Assembly: GCF_030680185.1 (NCBI RefSeq)
Contig: NZ_JAUXVZ010000056.1
Coordinates: 1-64,000 of the forward strand
Reading direction: 5' to 3'
DNA: 64,000 bases
Origin: Phenylobacterium sp.
Lineage (GTDB): Bacteria; Pseudomonadota; Alphaproteobacteria; Caulobacterales; Caulobacteraceae
The position numbers and the translations under genes were made by a program. The notes beneath the pieces were generated by a model, which saw nothing but the letters and a program-made list of their open reading frames with translations, was not told the origin of the DNA and searched no databases. Positions 25,981 through 33,990 of the stretch are shown here, piece by piece (positions within the stretch are counted from its first letter, which is position 1; every line of letters starts with the position of its first letter).

Positions 25981-28542
25981 ATGTTGCTCGTTACCACCGC
26001 CCTCTCCGGCCTCATGGCCGGTCTGATCCAGACTGCGCCCGTGCCGGTGCCGCCCCAGACGCCGCCGCCCACCCAGGACCCCGCGCCCCGGGCTCCGGCC
26101 GATCTGGAAGTCTATGTTCTGGACGACGTCAACACGACGACGGCCCGCCCGCGCGGCAGCGTCAACTCCGACATCCCGCCCGACATCACCCTCACCAACG
26201 AACAGATCCAGGCCTACGGCGCCTCCAACATCGCCGAACTGCTGTCCTATCTGGAGCCGCTGACCCGCAGCTCGCGCGGTCGCGCCGACGGCCAGCCGGT
26301 TCTGCTCGTCAACGGCCGCCGCATCTCCGGCTTCCGCGAGATCATGGGGCTCCCGCCCGAGTCGATCGAGCGGATGGAAATCCTCCCCGAGGAGGTCGCC
26401 CTCGAATACGGCTACCGCGCCGACCAGCGCGTGGTGAATTTCGTGCTCAAGGCCAATTTCCGCTCGGTCACCGGCGAACTCACCGGCCGCGTGCCGACCC
26501 AGGGCGGCCGCACCACCACCGAGATCAAGGGCAACAATCTGAACATCTCGGGCCCGACCCGTTGGTCGGTTGACGCCGAATACGAGCAGTCCACCCCCGT
26601 GTTCGAAACCGAGCGCGACATCGACCGCACCGCTACGCCCGGCGCGTTTCCCGTCGTTGAAGGTGACCCCACCATCGATGGCCTCAGCGCCTATCGCACC
26701 CTGATGGCCCAGAGCGAACGCACCACCGTACGCGGGACGTTCAAGCGCGACATCAACGGCACCACCCAGGCGACCGTCAGCGGCAGTCTCGAGGACCGCT
26801 CGAACAGCAGCTTCAACGGCCTGCCGGCCTTCCGCCTGACCCTGCCCACCGGCAATCCCTTCTCGACGTTTGCCACCCCTGTCCTGGTCGACAGCTATCT
26901 GGACGCGCCCGACACCCTGGCTCGCCAGACCGACACCCTGACCGGCGGCATCGGCCTCGTCCTCGACGGCTTCCTCGGCGACAACTGGCGCTGGACCCTG
27001 AGCGGCAACTATGACCGCGTCGAAACCGACACCCTGACGGGGCGCGGCTACGGCTTCTCGGCCTTCCAGGCCCGCATCACCGCCAATGACCCGACCGCCA
27101 ACCCCTTCGGCACCCTGTCCGCAGCCGACTTCACCCGCGCGGCGGACGACACCGCCAACTCCGTCTCACAGGTGCTTTCGACCGAACTGGTGCTGAACGG
27201 CGACGTCTACCGCCTGCCCGCCGGCGGCATCTCCTCGACCTTCAAATTCGGGGCCGACACCCGCTCGCTGGACTCGACCAGCACCCGCACCGGCCTGACC
27301 ACCGAACGCTCCCAGTCGCGCGACCGCTTCAACGGCCAGGCCAATTTCAGCCTGCCCATCGCCAGCCGTCGTCAGGACGTCCTGCCCGCGCTCGGCGACC
27401 TGTCAGCCAATTTCAACGTCGGCTATGAGGAGCTGTCGGACTTCGGCGGCCTCACGACCTTCGGTTTCGGCGTCAACTGGTCACCGATCGAGCCACTGTC
27501 CCTGTCGCTCGGCTACACCGACGAACAGGGCGCGCCGTCGATCTCGCAGCTCAACGACCCGACCATCTTCACCCCCAATGTCCCGGTGTTCGACTTCGCC
27601 ACCGGCCAGACGGTGCTGATCACCCGCATCGACGGCGGCAATGCGAACCTGAACTCGGACAACCGCCAGGTCTGGAAGGCCGGTCTCAACCTCAAGCCCT
27701 GGTCCGAGACCGATCTGCGCTTCAGCTCGACCTGGACGTACAGCCTGACCGAAGACGCCATCGCCGCCTTCCCGACCCTGACCCCGGACCTCGAGGCCGC
27801 CCTGCCGGGCCGCTTCACCCGCGTCGGCGGCACCCTGACGTCCTTCGACGCCCGGCCGCTGAATTTCGAGCGCTTCGAGCGTCAGGACATCCGCACCGGC
27901 TTCAACTATTCCCGCGCCTTCGGCACGGCCAATCCAGCCGCAGCCCCCGTCCCCGGCATGCCCGGCGGAGCCCGGCCGCCCGGTGGTGGTGGCGGTGGCC
28001 CGCGCGTCGAGGTCCATAACAGCGGCGGCGGCGGTGGACGCGGCGGCGGCATGCAGCCCGGCCAGGGCCGGTTCAACATCTCGGTCTACCATACCTACCG
28101 GATCCAGGATGAGATCGTCATCGCCTCCGGCCTGCCGGTCCTCGACCTGCTAGACGGGTCCGCCACCGGCGCGCGCGGCGGCAGTTCCCGCAACGAGATC
28201 CAGGCCCAGGGCGGCGTCTTCCGCAACGGCATGGGGGCCTTCGTCAACGCCAACTGGCGCGAAGGCACCCGCGTCGACGGCGGCACCGGCCCCGACCTGA
28301 CCTTCGCCGATCAGGCCACGGTCAATCTCAACCTGTTCATGGACCTCAACTCCCGCACCGCCTGGGTCGAGAAATTCCCCTGGCTCAAGGGCGCGCGGAT
28401 CAATCTCGGGGTCCGCAACCTGTTCGACACCCGGCCCGAGGTCTCGGCCAGCAGCGGCACCACCCCGCTCAACTACCAGCCCGACTACCTCGACCCCGAA
28501 GGTCGCACCATCAGCCTGACCTTCCGCAAGATCCTGTTCTAG
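25981..28542 (+). CDS. TonB-dependent outer-membrane receptor
   Basis: The product is 853 aa from the ATG at 25981, which starts a short hydrophobic export-like segment; the frame is open to 25903. A plug domain is seen at about residues 60-170 (LTNEQIQAYGASNIAELLSY, VLLVNGRRISGFREI and ERMEILPEEVALEYGYR). A long beta-barrel follows and ends in ...LTFRKILF, with the terminal Phe typical of outer-membrane proteins. Residues about 658-697 are a Gly/Pro-rich insert, probably an extracellular loop. Such receptors import metal chelates, vitamins or sugars; no substrate clue is visible nearby. A heptamer-repeat hairpin begins 7 nt past the stop. Confidence 0.88.
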   Translation: MLLVTTALSGLMAGLIQTAPVPVPPQTPPPTQDPAPRAPADLEVYVLDDVNTTTARPRGSVNSDIPPDITLTNEQIQAYGASNIAELLSYLEPLTRSSRGRADGQPVLLVNGRRISGFREIMGLPPESIERMEILPEEVALEYGYRADQRVVNFVLKANFRSVTGELTGRVPTQGGRTTTEIKGNNLNISGPTRWSVDAEYEQSTPVFETERDIDRTATPGAFPVVEGDPTIDGLSAYRTLMAQSERTTVRGTFKRDINGTTQATVSGSLEDRSNSSFNGLPAFRLTLPTGNPFSTFATPVLVDSYLDAPDTLARQTDTLTGGIGLVLDGFLGDNWRWTLSGNYDRVETDTLTGRGYGFSAFQARITANDPTANPFGTLSAADFTRAADDTANSVSQVLSTELVLNGDVYRLPAGGISSTFKFGADTRSLDSTSTRTGLTTERSQSRDRFNGQANFSLPIASRRQDVLPALGDLSANFNVGYEELSDFGGLTTFGFGVNWSPIEPLSLSLGYTDEQGAPSISQLNDPTIFTPNVPVFDFATGQTVLITRIDGGNANLNSDNRQVWKAGLNLKPWSETDLRFSSTWTYSLTEDAIAAFPTLTPDLEAALPGRFTRVGGTLTSFDARPLNFERFERQDIRTGFNYSRAFGTANPAAAPVPGMPGGARPPGGGGGGPRVEVHNSGGGGGRGGGMQPGQGRFNISVYHTYRIQDEIVIASGLPVLDLLDGSATGARGGSSRNEIQAQGGVFRNGMGAFVNANWREGTRVDGGTGPDLTFADQATVNLNLFMDLNSRTAWVEKFPWLKGARINLGVRNLFDTRPEVSASSGTTPLNYQPDYLDPEGRTISLTFRKILF

Positions 28543-28548
28543 GTGGTC

Positions 28549-28632
28549 AGGGCTTAGGGCTTAGGGCTTAGGGCTTGGGGAGCGGCACCGTCCCTCTCGG
28601 GATCGGCCAAGACCTAAGCCCTAAGCCCTAGG
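28549..28632. repeat. Heptamer-repeat hairpin (AGGGCTT)
   Basis: Four exact AGGGCTT units (28549-28576) are followed after 36 nt by inverted AAGCCCT units (28613-28632, two exact plus ends). The arms can pair over about 20 bp. It occupies the whole convergent gap between the receptor gene and the 103-aa gene, and the stop codon of the latter lies in the right arm. Confidence 0.88.
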
Positions 28633-28939
28633 ACCTGTCTTTCTTCCCCCACCGCCGCTTCGGCTCCTCCCCCCGGGCCTTGGCGGTGATCTCCTTCAGC
28701 TTGCGGCCCTGCATCGCTGACAGGGCCTGGCCCGGCGCGCCCAGTTCGGGGTCGCCGAAGGCCCGGCCGTGGGTCTTGACCCGCTCCGACACCGACTCGA
28801 TGAATTTGCCCTCCCATTCGGACAGCGAAACGCCCGCCTTCTCTGCCGAGCGGCGGGCGCGTCTGAGAGCATTGAGGGCCGCCCGCTGGGCCGCCTTGCG
28901 CTGGGCTTCGAAGGGGCTGGGCGGGGGTTTGCGCTTCAC
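28628..28939 (-). CDS. Small basic protein of unknown function
   Basis: The 103-aa frame from a GTG at 28939 encodes a Lys/Arg-rich protein with predicted helices (QRKAAQRAALNALRRARRSA) and a very basic end (KRRWGKKDRS). I do not recognise a family. The stop codon falls inside the heptamer hairpin at 28549-28632. The sequence upstream of the start is another heptamer array with no ribosome binding site. The downstream-of-gapR position and coherent amino-acid make-up favour a real gene, but expression is doubtful. Confidence 0.6.
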   Translation of the reverse strand: MKRKPPPSPFEAQRKAAQRAALNALRRARRSAEKAGVSLSEWEGKFIESVSERVKTHGRAFGDPELGAPGQALSAMQGRKLKEITAKARGEEPKRRWGKKDRS

Positions 28940-28942
28940 AGT

Positions 28943-29068
28943 AGGGATTGGGGATTAGGGATGAGGGATGAGGAAGGATCGTCGCAGATCAATGCGCGAC
29001 CGACCAGCGGCCCCATCTAATCCCTAATCCCTAATCCCTCATCCCTAGTCCCTCATCCCTCATCCCTC
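28943..29068. repeat. Heptamer-repeat hairpin (AGGGATK)
   Basis: The left arm (28943-28970) has four units of (A/G)GGGAT(T/G). The right arm (29019-29067) has seven inverted units: three AATCCCT, three CATCCCT and one AGTCCCT. The 48-nt loop has no repeat. The element fills the space between the gapR stop (29073) and the start of the 103-aa gene (28939). Confidence 0.88.
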
Positions 29069-29072
29069 AAAA

Positions 29073-29348
29073 TCAGATCTCGCCGAGCGCCGCCAGGTAC
29101 AGGTCGAGGATCGCATCCTCCTCCTGCCGCTTGGCCTTGTCCTGCTTGCGGATGCGGATGACCTTGCGCAGGATTTTCACGTCATAGCCCTCGCCCTTGG
29201 CCTCGAGGAAGACCTCCTTCATGTCGGCCATGACGGCGGCCTTGTCCTCTTCGAGCCGCTCCAGCCGCTCGATGACGGTGCGCAGCCGGCCCTGGGCGAC
29301 CGAGGTCAGGACGTCGGGGGAGGAATCGAAGGATGCGTCGTCGGCCAC
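29073..29348 (-). CDS. gapR: GapR-family nucleoid-associated protein (DUF2312)
   Basis: The 91-aa product matches the DUF2312/GapR pattern: a coiled-coil with RLRTVIERLERLEEDKAAVM, then EAKGEGYDVKILRKVIRIRK, QDKAKRQEEDAILDLYL and a short end. In Caulobacter GapR binds overtwisted DNA ahead of polymerases and helps topoisomerases. Length agrees with the family (about 89 aa). It is transcribed toward the heptamer hairpin and the small basic protein gene. The family call is confident; the same function here is by homology. Confidence 0.9.
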   Translation of the reverse strand: MADDASFDSSPDVLTSVAQGRLRTVIERLERLEEDKAAVMADMKEVFLEAKGEGYDVKILRKVIRIRKQDKAKRQEEDAILDLYLAALGEI

Positions 29349-29426
29349 GGGGAAACTCCAGTAAAATTCAGAGGGACGCTAACCACGCCAATGCCCGCGA
29401 TTCAACGATCGCTGGGGGCAGACGCG

Positions 29427-29453
29427 AAAAAGGCTGCGGACAAGTCCGCAGCC
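29427..29453 (-). terminator. rpmJ terminator
   Basis: GGCTGCGGAC (29432-29441) and GTCCGCAGCC (29444-29453) form a stem that on the minus strand is followed by five T (29431-29427). It lies about 60 nt past the rpmJ stop. Confidence 0.85.
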
Positions 29454-29466
29454 CTGAAACGGTTTT

Positions 29467-29506
29467 GCGCTCAAGCAGCGGGCGACCGCGTCGCCCGCGT
29501 TAGCGC
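29467..29506. repeat. Two-stem hairpin element, copy 3
   Basis: The outer stem GCGCT (29467-29471) pairs with AGCGC (29502-29506). CAAGCA and GTT flank an inner perfect 8-bp stem GCGGGCGA/TCGCCCGC with loop CCGCG. It lies between the rpmJ stop and its terminator, the same placement as copy 2 after rplL. Confidence 0.78.
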
Positions 29507-29511
29507 AGCAA

Positions 29512-29637
29512 TCAGCCCTGCTTGGCTTTAAAGCGCGGGTCGGTCTTGTTGATCACATAGACAACACCCTTGCGGCGCACGACCTTGCAGTCGCGGTGGC
29601 GGGTCTTGAGCGACTTGAGCGAGCTGCGGACCTTCAT
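29512..29637 (-). CDS. rpmJ: 50S ribosomal protein L36
   Basis: The 41-aa product begins [20 protein letters not shown] and ends [21 protein letters not shown] in two consecutive parts. This is the longer alphaproteobacterial form, which lacks the zinc-binding Cys/His set of the 37-38-aa form; only one cysteine remains. L36 is a small protein of the large subunit. A hairpin element and a terminator follow. It stands alone, far from the spc/alpha ribosomal cluster, as is usual for this form. Confidence 0.95.
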   Translation of the reverse strand: MKVRSSLKSLKTRHRDCKVVRRKGVVYVINKTDPRFKAKQG

Positions 29638-29923
29638 GGTCGTCGTCCTGGGCAAAACAAAATGAAAGAGCCGCGAAGTCGGGACCACGCGGCGGAGCGG
29701 TGCGTATAGAGAGGCTTCCGGGAATCGTCAACCGGGGACTGGAGACGGTCCGCGAACCGTCGGTGGTCGAGAGTCCGCTATGGGGGGGAAGCGGACCTTG
29801 CAGATCGCAGTGGTGAGGGTTCCACAGGTCGTTTACGCTGACCCTAGATGCGCCCAAATCGATGGCTGCGGTCGCGTCGATCATAAAAAGTGCAACCGAC
29901 ACAACTCGAGGCTAGGTTTATCG

Positions 29924-30361
29924 ATGCCTGCTGCCAAATATTACTACCGGTCATCTTTAATATGGCGTTATTTCGGGATGATAACTCTTATTGTCGTAAA
30001 TCTGCTTGACTTGCCGAGCACATACTTCCAGTTCTTCAACGAATATCCCGGAAAGCTAATAGTGTATGCCGTTGCGATTTATTTGGTTGTTGTTCTATTG
30101 GGACAGTTGCCAGCCTTTGTGAGAGCCGTTTTTAGAATTCCAGCCGTCGAGTATAACGACCGAATCTTGCTGGTCCGGGGTTGGACTGATCAATCCTTCA
30201 CCATCATCCCCGGCGGCGAGGTCAGATTGCGTTTCGAGGAAAAGCGAGATCGGATACTTGTGTCGGAAGGCACTCGAACAGCTTGTATTTACCTTGGCCA
30301 GATCGACGGCCCCGCGAGCCTCGCCCGCTTCCTCAAAGGGCTGTTGATCGAACCCATTTAA
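29924..30361 (+). CDS. AT-rich membrane protein with possible PH-like domain, likely acquired
   Basis: The 145-aa product from MPAAKYYYRSSLIWRYFGM has two hydrophobic segments (about residues 17-32 and 43-62). The soluble part (IPAVEYNDRILLVRGWTDQS onward) is short and beta-rich and ends near a helix (ASLARFLKGLLIEPI), a layout like bacterial PH-domain proteins. Codon use and base content (TTTAATATG, TTATTGTCG, ATTTATTTG) are far more AT-rich than neighbours, a sign of horizontal transfer. The frame is open to 29780 but the upstream part is not protein-like. No ribosome binding site is clear. Function is unknown. Confidence 0.65.
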   Translation: MPAAKYYYRSSLIWRYFGMITLIVVNLLDLPSTYFQFFNEYPGKLIVYAVAIYLVVVLLGQLPAFVRAVFRIPAVEYNDRILLVRGWTDQSFTIIPGGEVRLRFEEKRDRILVSEGTRTACIYLGQIDGPASLARFLKGLLIEPI

Positions 30362-30467
30362 CTCGCCACGGTCGGGTAATATCAACGGCAATAGTGCGCC
30401 TCGCCCACCCGACCTGAAAGTCCGCAATGGGTCGGAAGCCGACCTTGGCCCGTCGCCCATCCACCCC

Positions 30468-30507
30468 GCGCTCAAGCAGCGAGCCGCCGCGCGGCGAGCG
30501 ATAGCGC
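30468..30507. repeat. Two-stem hairpin element, copy 4
   Basis: GCGCT (30468-30472) pairs with AGCGC (30503-30507) around CAAGCA and an inner GC-rich stem. It is nearly identical to copy 1 at 4625-4668 (one change in the 40-nt core). It lies in the 410-nt gap (30362-30771) downstream of the AT-rich gene; the rest of that gap holds nothing I can name. Confidence 0.78.
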
Positions 30508-30771
30508 CCAGAAAGAAGAGATGGAGGCCTAGCCTCCGAGTTGAACGGAGGGTTAACGGGGTTGCACCCCCGCCGCGTCGCCCCTCCGCCACCAGGCCGT
30601 ATCAGAGAGCGGGACCACCCTAACCCCGACCGGTTAATCGCGACCTGAACGACACGGTGAACGCGCCCTTTACCCTGTGGCCTCGCTTTGGCCCCGGTAT
30701 TGCAGCAACGCTAACCAGCCTCGCGCACTTGTTATGGCGGGATAAACTCCGGGGACTCTACAGCTATCGTC

Positions 30772-32046
30772 ATGCGCATCAGCCTTCGCCTCCTCCTCAT
30801 CGCCTCCGTCGCCGCCTGCGCGCCCCTGTTGCCGGATGCGCCGCCCGTGACGGCGGCCGCCCAGACCAGCCCGCCCCCGGCCGCGCCCGCCGCCGAGGTC
30901 CCGGCCCTGCCCGCGTCCGACGTCGTCGACCAGGCCGGGTTCGAGGGCTGGAAACAGGGTTTCCTGGCCCGCCACGGCGGGGCCCGCCGCGCCGCCTATG
31001 AGCGCGAACTGGCCGGCCTGACGCCCGACCCGTCGGTGATCCGCCTCGACCGCAACCAGCCTGAGTTCAGCCGCCCCGCCGGGGCCTATGTCCAGTCCGC
31101 CGCCTCGGCCACCCGCATCGCCCAGGGCCGCGCCCGCACCGATCGGGTGCCGTGGGAGGTGACCCAGCGCTATGGTGTGCCGACCGAGATCCTCGTCTCC
31201 GTCTGGGGCAATGAGAGCGCCTTCGGAGCCATCCAGGGCGACTATGACGTCATCCGCTCCCTCGCCACCCTCGCCTTCGACGGCCGCCGCCGCGAATGGG
31301 CCGAGGGCGAGCTCAAGAACGCCCTCGACATCGTCCTCGACGGTCGCCGCGACCGCGCCGGCCTCAAGGGCAGCTGGGCCGGGGCCATGGGCCAGACCCA
31401 GTTCATGCCCGATGCCTATCTGCGCCTCGGCGTCGACCAGACCGGCGACGGCAAGGTCGATATCTGGGGTTCGGACGCCGACGCCCTCGCCTCGGCCGCC
31501 AATCTGCTGGCCCGCGCCGGCTGGAAGACCGGCCAGACCTGGGGCTATGAGGTCGTCCTGCCCACCGGCTTCAACTATGCCGAGGCCGAGGGCCCGCGCC
31601 ATCCGTGGCGCTACTGGGCCCAGCGCGGCGTCAGCCTCGCCCGCGGCGGGGCCCCCAACGCCGCCGAAGCGCTGGAAGACGCCGTCATCCTCCTGCCCCA
31701 GGGCGCGCGCGGCCCGGCCTTCCTGGCCCTGCCCAACCACTATGTCATTCGCCGCTACAACAACTCGGTCAGCTACGCCCTGGCCATCGGCCTGACCGCC
31801 GACGGCATCGCCGGCAAGCCCGGCCTGGTCGCCGGCTGGCCCGACGACGCCCCCCTGTCGCGCGACCAGCGCCTCGGGGCCCAACGCGCCCTGACCGCCA
31901 TGGGCTATGACACCCAGGGCATCGACGGCATCGTCGGCACCAACACCCGCACCGCCCTGCGCGACTGGCAGATCGCCAACAACCGCCTCGCCGACGGCTA
32001 CCTCACCGCCGAACTGGCCGATGAGCTGATCCGCCGGGCGCAGTAG
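30772..32046 (+). CDS. Lytic murein transglycosylase lipoprotein (MltB type)
   Basis: The 424-aa product has a lipoprotein signal with lipobox VAAC (Cys16). The catalytic domain (residues about 45-345) carries VSVWGNESAFGAIQG, where Glu is the expected catalytic acid, and GSWAGAMGQTQFMPDAYLRL. A peptidoglycan-binding-1 domain ends the protein (GAQRALTAMGYDTQGIDGIV). It should cleave glycan strands with 1,6-anhydro-muramyl formation in the periplasm. No signs of damage are seen. A 184-bp inverted repeat follows its stop. Confidence 0.92.
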   Translation: MRISLRLLLIASVAACAPLLPDAPPVTAAAQTSPPPAAPAAEVPALPASDVVDQAGFEGWKQGFLARHGGARRAAYERELAGLTPDPSVIRLDRNQPEFSRPAGAYVQSAASATRIAQGRARTDRVPWEVTQRYGVPTEILVSVWGNESAFGAIQGDYDVIRSLATLAFDGRRREWAEGELKNALDIVLDGRRDRAGLKGSWAGAMGQTQFMPDAYLRLGVDQTGDGKVDIWGSDADALASAANLLARAGWKTGQTWGYEVVLPTGFNYAEAEGPRHPWRYWAQRGVSLARGGAPNAAEALEDAVILLPQGARGPAFLALPNHYVIRRYNNSVSYALAIGLTADGIAGKPGLVAGWPDDAPLSRDQRLGAQRALTAMGYDTQGIDGIVGTNTRTALRDWQIANNRLADGYLTAELADELIRRAQ

Positions 32047-32067
32047 GAGCCTCTGACGCGGATCCTC

Positions 32068-32251
32068 CTGTCTCCTCCCTGTCGCGCAGCGAATGGGGAG
32101 GGGGACCATCCGGAGCCGTAGGCGAAGGATGGTGGAGGGGTCGACGTCGCACCTGCTGCGTCCGCCAAATCCGCGCCGCCGCCACCCCTCCGTCACGGCG
32201 CGAAGATGCGCCGCGCCACCTCCCCATCGCTACGCGACAGGGAGGAGACAG
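32068..32251. repeat. Giant inverted repeat, GGGGAGG family, pair A
   Basis: The outer 19 bp (32068-32086) are the exact complement of 32233-32251, and pairing continues with small gaps to about 36 bp (GGGGAGG at 32095-32101). Each half carries its own small palindrome, such as ATCCGGAG...GAAGGAT at 32108-32130. This looks like two inverted copies of one element. It lies 21 nt past the transglycosylase stop. Confidence 0.82.
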
Positions 32252-32775
32252 AAACCCATGACGCTGTGCTGGCTATTCCCGAATAGTTAGTCGGGTTTAC
32301 GAACAAATATCCTGCCCTTTCAACGCCCTACCGATTCGCAAAACTTTATACTTAGCGAGGTTCCGGCCCCGCTTAGACTCCCACCCATCCCGTCGGTGGG
32401 GAGGGCGTCGGATCCAACGCCTCGATGTCGGCGGGCTGTGGTCGAGCGATGAAGCCCGGGCGGAGGAGAGTCCGGGGGTCCTTGCGGAGGTCGATGGATG
32501 GCATCCGCCTGCTCGCCGCGCGCTGCTGGATGCGGACCGCCGACGCCAAAGGCGTCATGTCCGCCCCGCGTCGTCGTTCGCAAGGACGGCGGCGGATGAT
32601 CCGGTAAGGCCCGAACGTCAGGGCCGCCAGCCGGAGGGCGCGTGGATAACGACTGCGCGGGGCCGGTCAGCTTCGTCGAAACGGTAAATCACATTCGCAC
32701 CGGACGAGGTCCGGCCGCCCCGCGCCCTCCCCATCCGCCTGTCCGCAGGCGGCGATGAGTCATGCGCCGAACATA
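32252..32775. other. Unassigned intergenic stretch
   Basis: This region between two giant inverted repeats contains no gene I can support. A 61-codon minus-strand frame (32373-32558) has protein-like composition (MPSIDLRKDPRTLLRPGFIA) but no family or ribosome binding site. A GACGCC-AAA-GGCGTC hairpin lies at 32541-32555. A GGAGGAGAGTCCGGG stretch near 32463 recalls RNase P RNA but nothing else of that RNA is present. Confidence 0.4.
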
Positions 32776-32912
32776 TCCCTCCCCTTCATGGGGAGGGACG
32801 GCGAGGCGCAGCCGAGCCCGGGTGGGGCACGCCAATCCCCCACCGACCGTGCCCGGCTTCACACTTCCCCACCCGGTCGCTTCGCGACCACCCTCCCCAT
32901 GAAGGAGAGGGA
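32776..32912. repeat. Giant inverted repeat, GGGGAGG family, pair B
   Basis: Arms 32776-32797 and 32891-32912 are 22 bp complements with one mismatch. Inside, GGGTGGGG (32819-32826) and CCCCACCC (32867-32874) make a second paired block, and TCGC-TTCG-CGA adds a small palindrome. It lies about 100 nt before moxR. Same family as pair A and the copy inside the 24323-25795 gene. Confidence 0.8.
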
Positions 32913-33018
32913 GAACAGCGCCCCAGCAACCACGACCACCGCGTCCCCGCGTCCACATGAACGTTGTTTACCCGCCCCACCTTCGCTAACCCGAGGGGAA
33001 CCCCAACCCGGAACCGCC

Positions 33019-33891
33019 ATGCCCCGCCCGACCGATCGCTTCGAAGGCACGTCCAACTATATCGCCACCGATGATCTGAAGATCGCGGTCAATGCGGCGG
33101 TGGCGCTGGAACGCCCCCTGCTGATCAAGGGCGAGCCCGGCACCGGCAAGACCGTGCTGGCCTATGAGATCGCCAAGGCCATGAACGCCCCGCTGATCAC
33201 CTGGCACATCAAGTCGACGACCAAGGCCCACAACGGCCTGTACGAATACGACGCCGTCTCGCGCCTGCGCGACAGCCAACTGGGCGAGGCCCGCGTTCAC
33301 GACGTGCGCAACTACCTCAAGCCCGGCAAGCTGTGGGAGGCCTTCACCGCCCCGAACCGCCCCGTTCTGCTGATCGACGAGATCGACAAGGCCGACATCG
33401 AGTTTCCCAATGACCTGCTGCAGGAACTCGACCGCATGGAATTCTACGTCCAGGAGACGGACGAGACCATCCGCGCCGAAGTCCGCCCCGTGGTCGTCAT
33501 CACTTCGAACAATGAGAAGGAACTGCCCGACGCCTTCCTGCGCCGCTGCTTCTTCCACTACATCCGCTTCCCCGACACGGAGACGATGAAGGCCATCGTC
33601 GATGTCCACTTCCCCGGCATCAAGCCGCGGCTGGTCTCCGAGGCGCTCAAGACCTTCTATGAGATCCGCGACACGCCGGGCCTGAAGAAGAAGCCCTCGA
33701 CCTCGGAACTGCTGGATTGGCTCAAACTGCTGCTGGTCGACGACGTCGATCCCGAAACCCTGCGCGAAAAGTCTCCCAACAAGCTGATCCCGCCGCTGCA
33801 CGGGGCCCTGCTGAAGAACGAACAGGACGTCCACCTGTTCGAACGCCTGGCCTTCCTGCACCGCCGCGAAGGGGCCCGGCCCGGCGGTTGA
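33019..33891 (+). CDS. MoxR-family AAA+ ATPase
   Basis: The 290-aa product begins MPRPTDRFEGTSNYIATDDL; longer open frame to 32755 is translated repeat. Walker A is GEPGTGKT (38-45), Walker B is LLIDEID (117-123), and VVITSNNEKELPDAFLRRC gives sensor 1 and an arginine-finger region. MoxR ATPases act as chaperones for enzyme or complex maturation. They are usually next to a von Willebrand A-domain (CoxE-like) gene. No such partner follows here; the next gene is an unrelated lipoprotein. Confidence 0.9.
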   Translation: MPRPTDRFEGTSNYIATDDLKIAVNAAVALERPLLIKGEPGTGKTVLAYEIAKAMNAPLITWHIKSTTKAHNGLYEYDAVSRLRDSQLGEARVHDVRNYLKPGKLWEAFTAPNRPVLLIDEIDKADIEFPNDLLQELDRMEFYVQETDETIRAEVRPVVVITSNNEKELPDAFLRRCFFHYIRFPDTETMKAIVDVHFPGIKPRLVSEALKTFYEIRDTPGLKKKPSTSELLDWLKLLLVDDVDPETLREKSPNKLIPPLHGALLKNEQDVHLFERLAFLHRREGARPGG

Positions 33892-33990
33892 ACACACGGG
33901 CGATCAGGTTTGGACACCCGCCTTACCGCGATTTCACTGGCAAATGAATCGAGCGCGCGCAGGATAGACGCGTACCAGGACCACAAGTCG

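Noticed and set aside
28543..29072. CRISPR-like repeats
   Set aside because: Units are 7 nt, contiguous and in inverted arms; there are no spacers or cas genes.
32460..32478. GGAGGAGAGTCCGGG stretch similar to the conserved 5' part of RNase P RNA
   Set aside because: The other conserved blocks of RNase P RNA (for example ACAGAAA and the closing pairing) are absent nearby, so the match is by chance.
32755..33018. N-terminal extension of MoxR to 32755
   Set aside because: The extension is translated inverted-repeat sequence; the conserved start of the family is at 33019.
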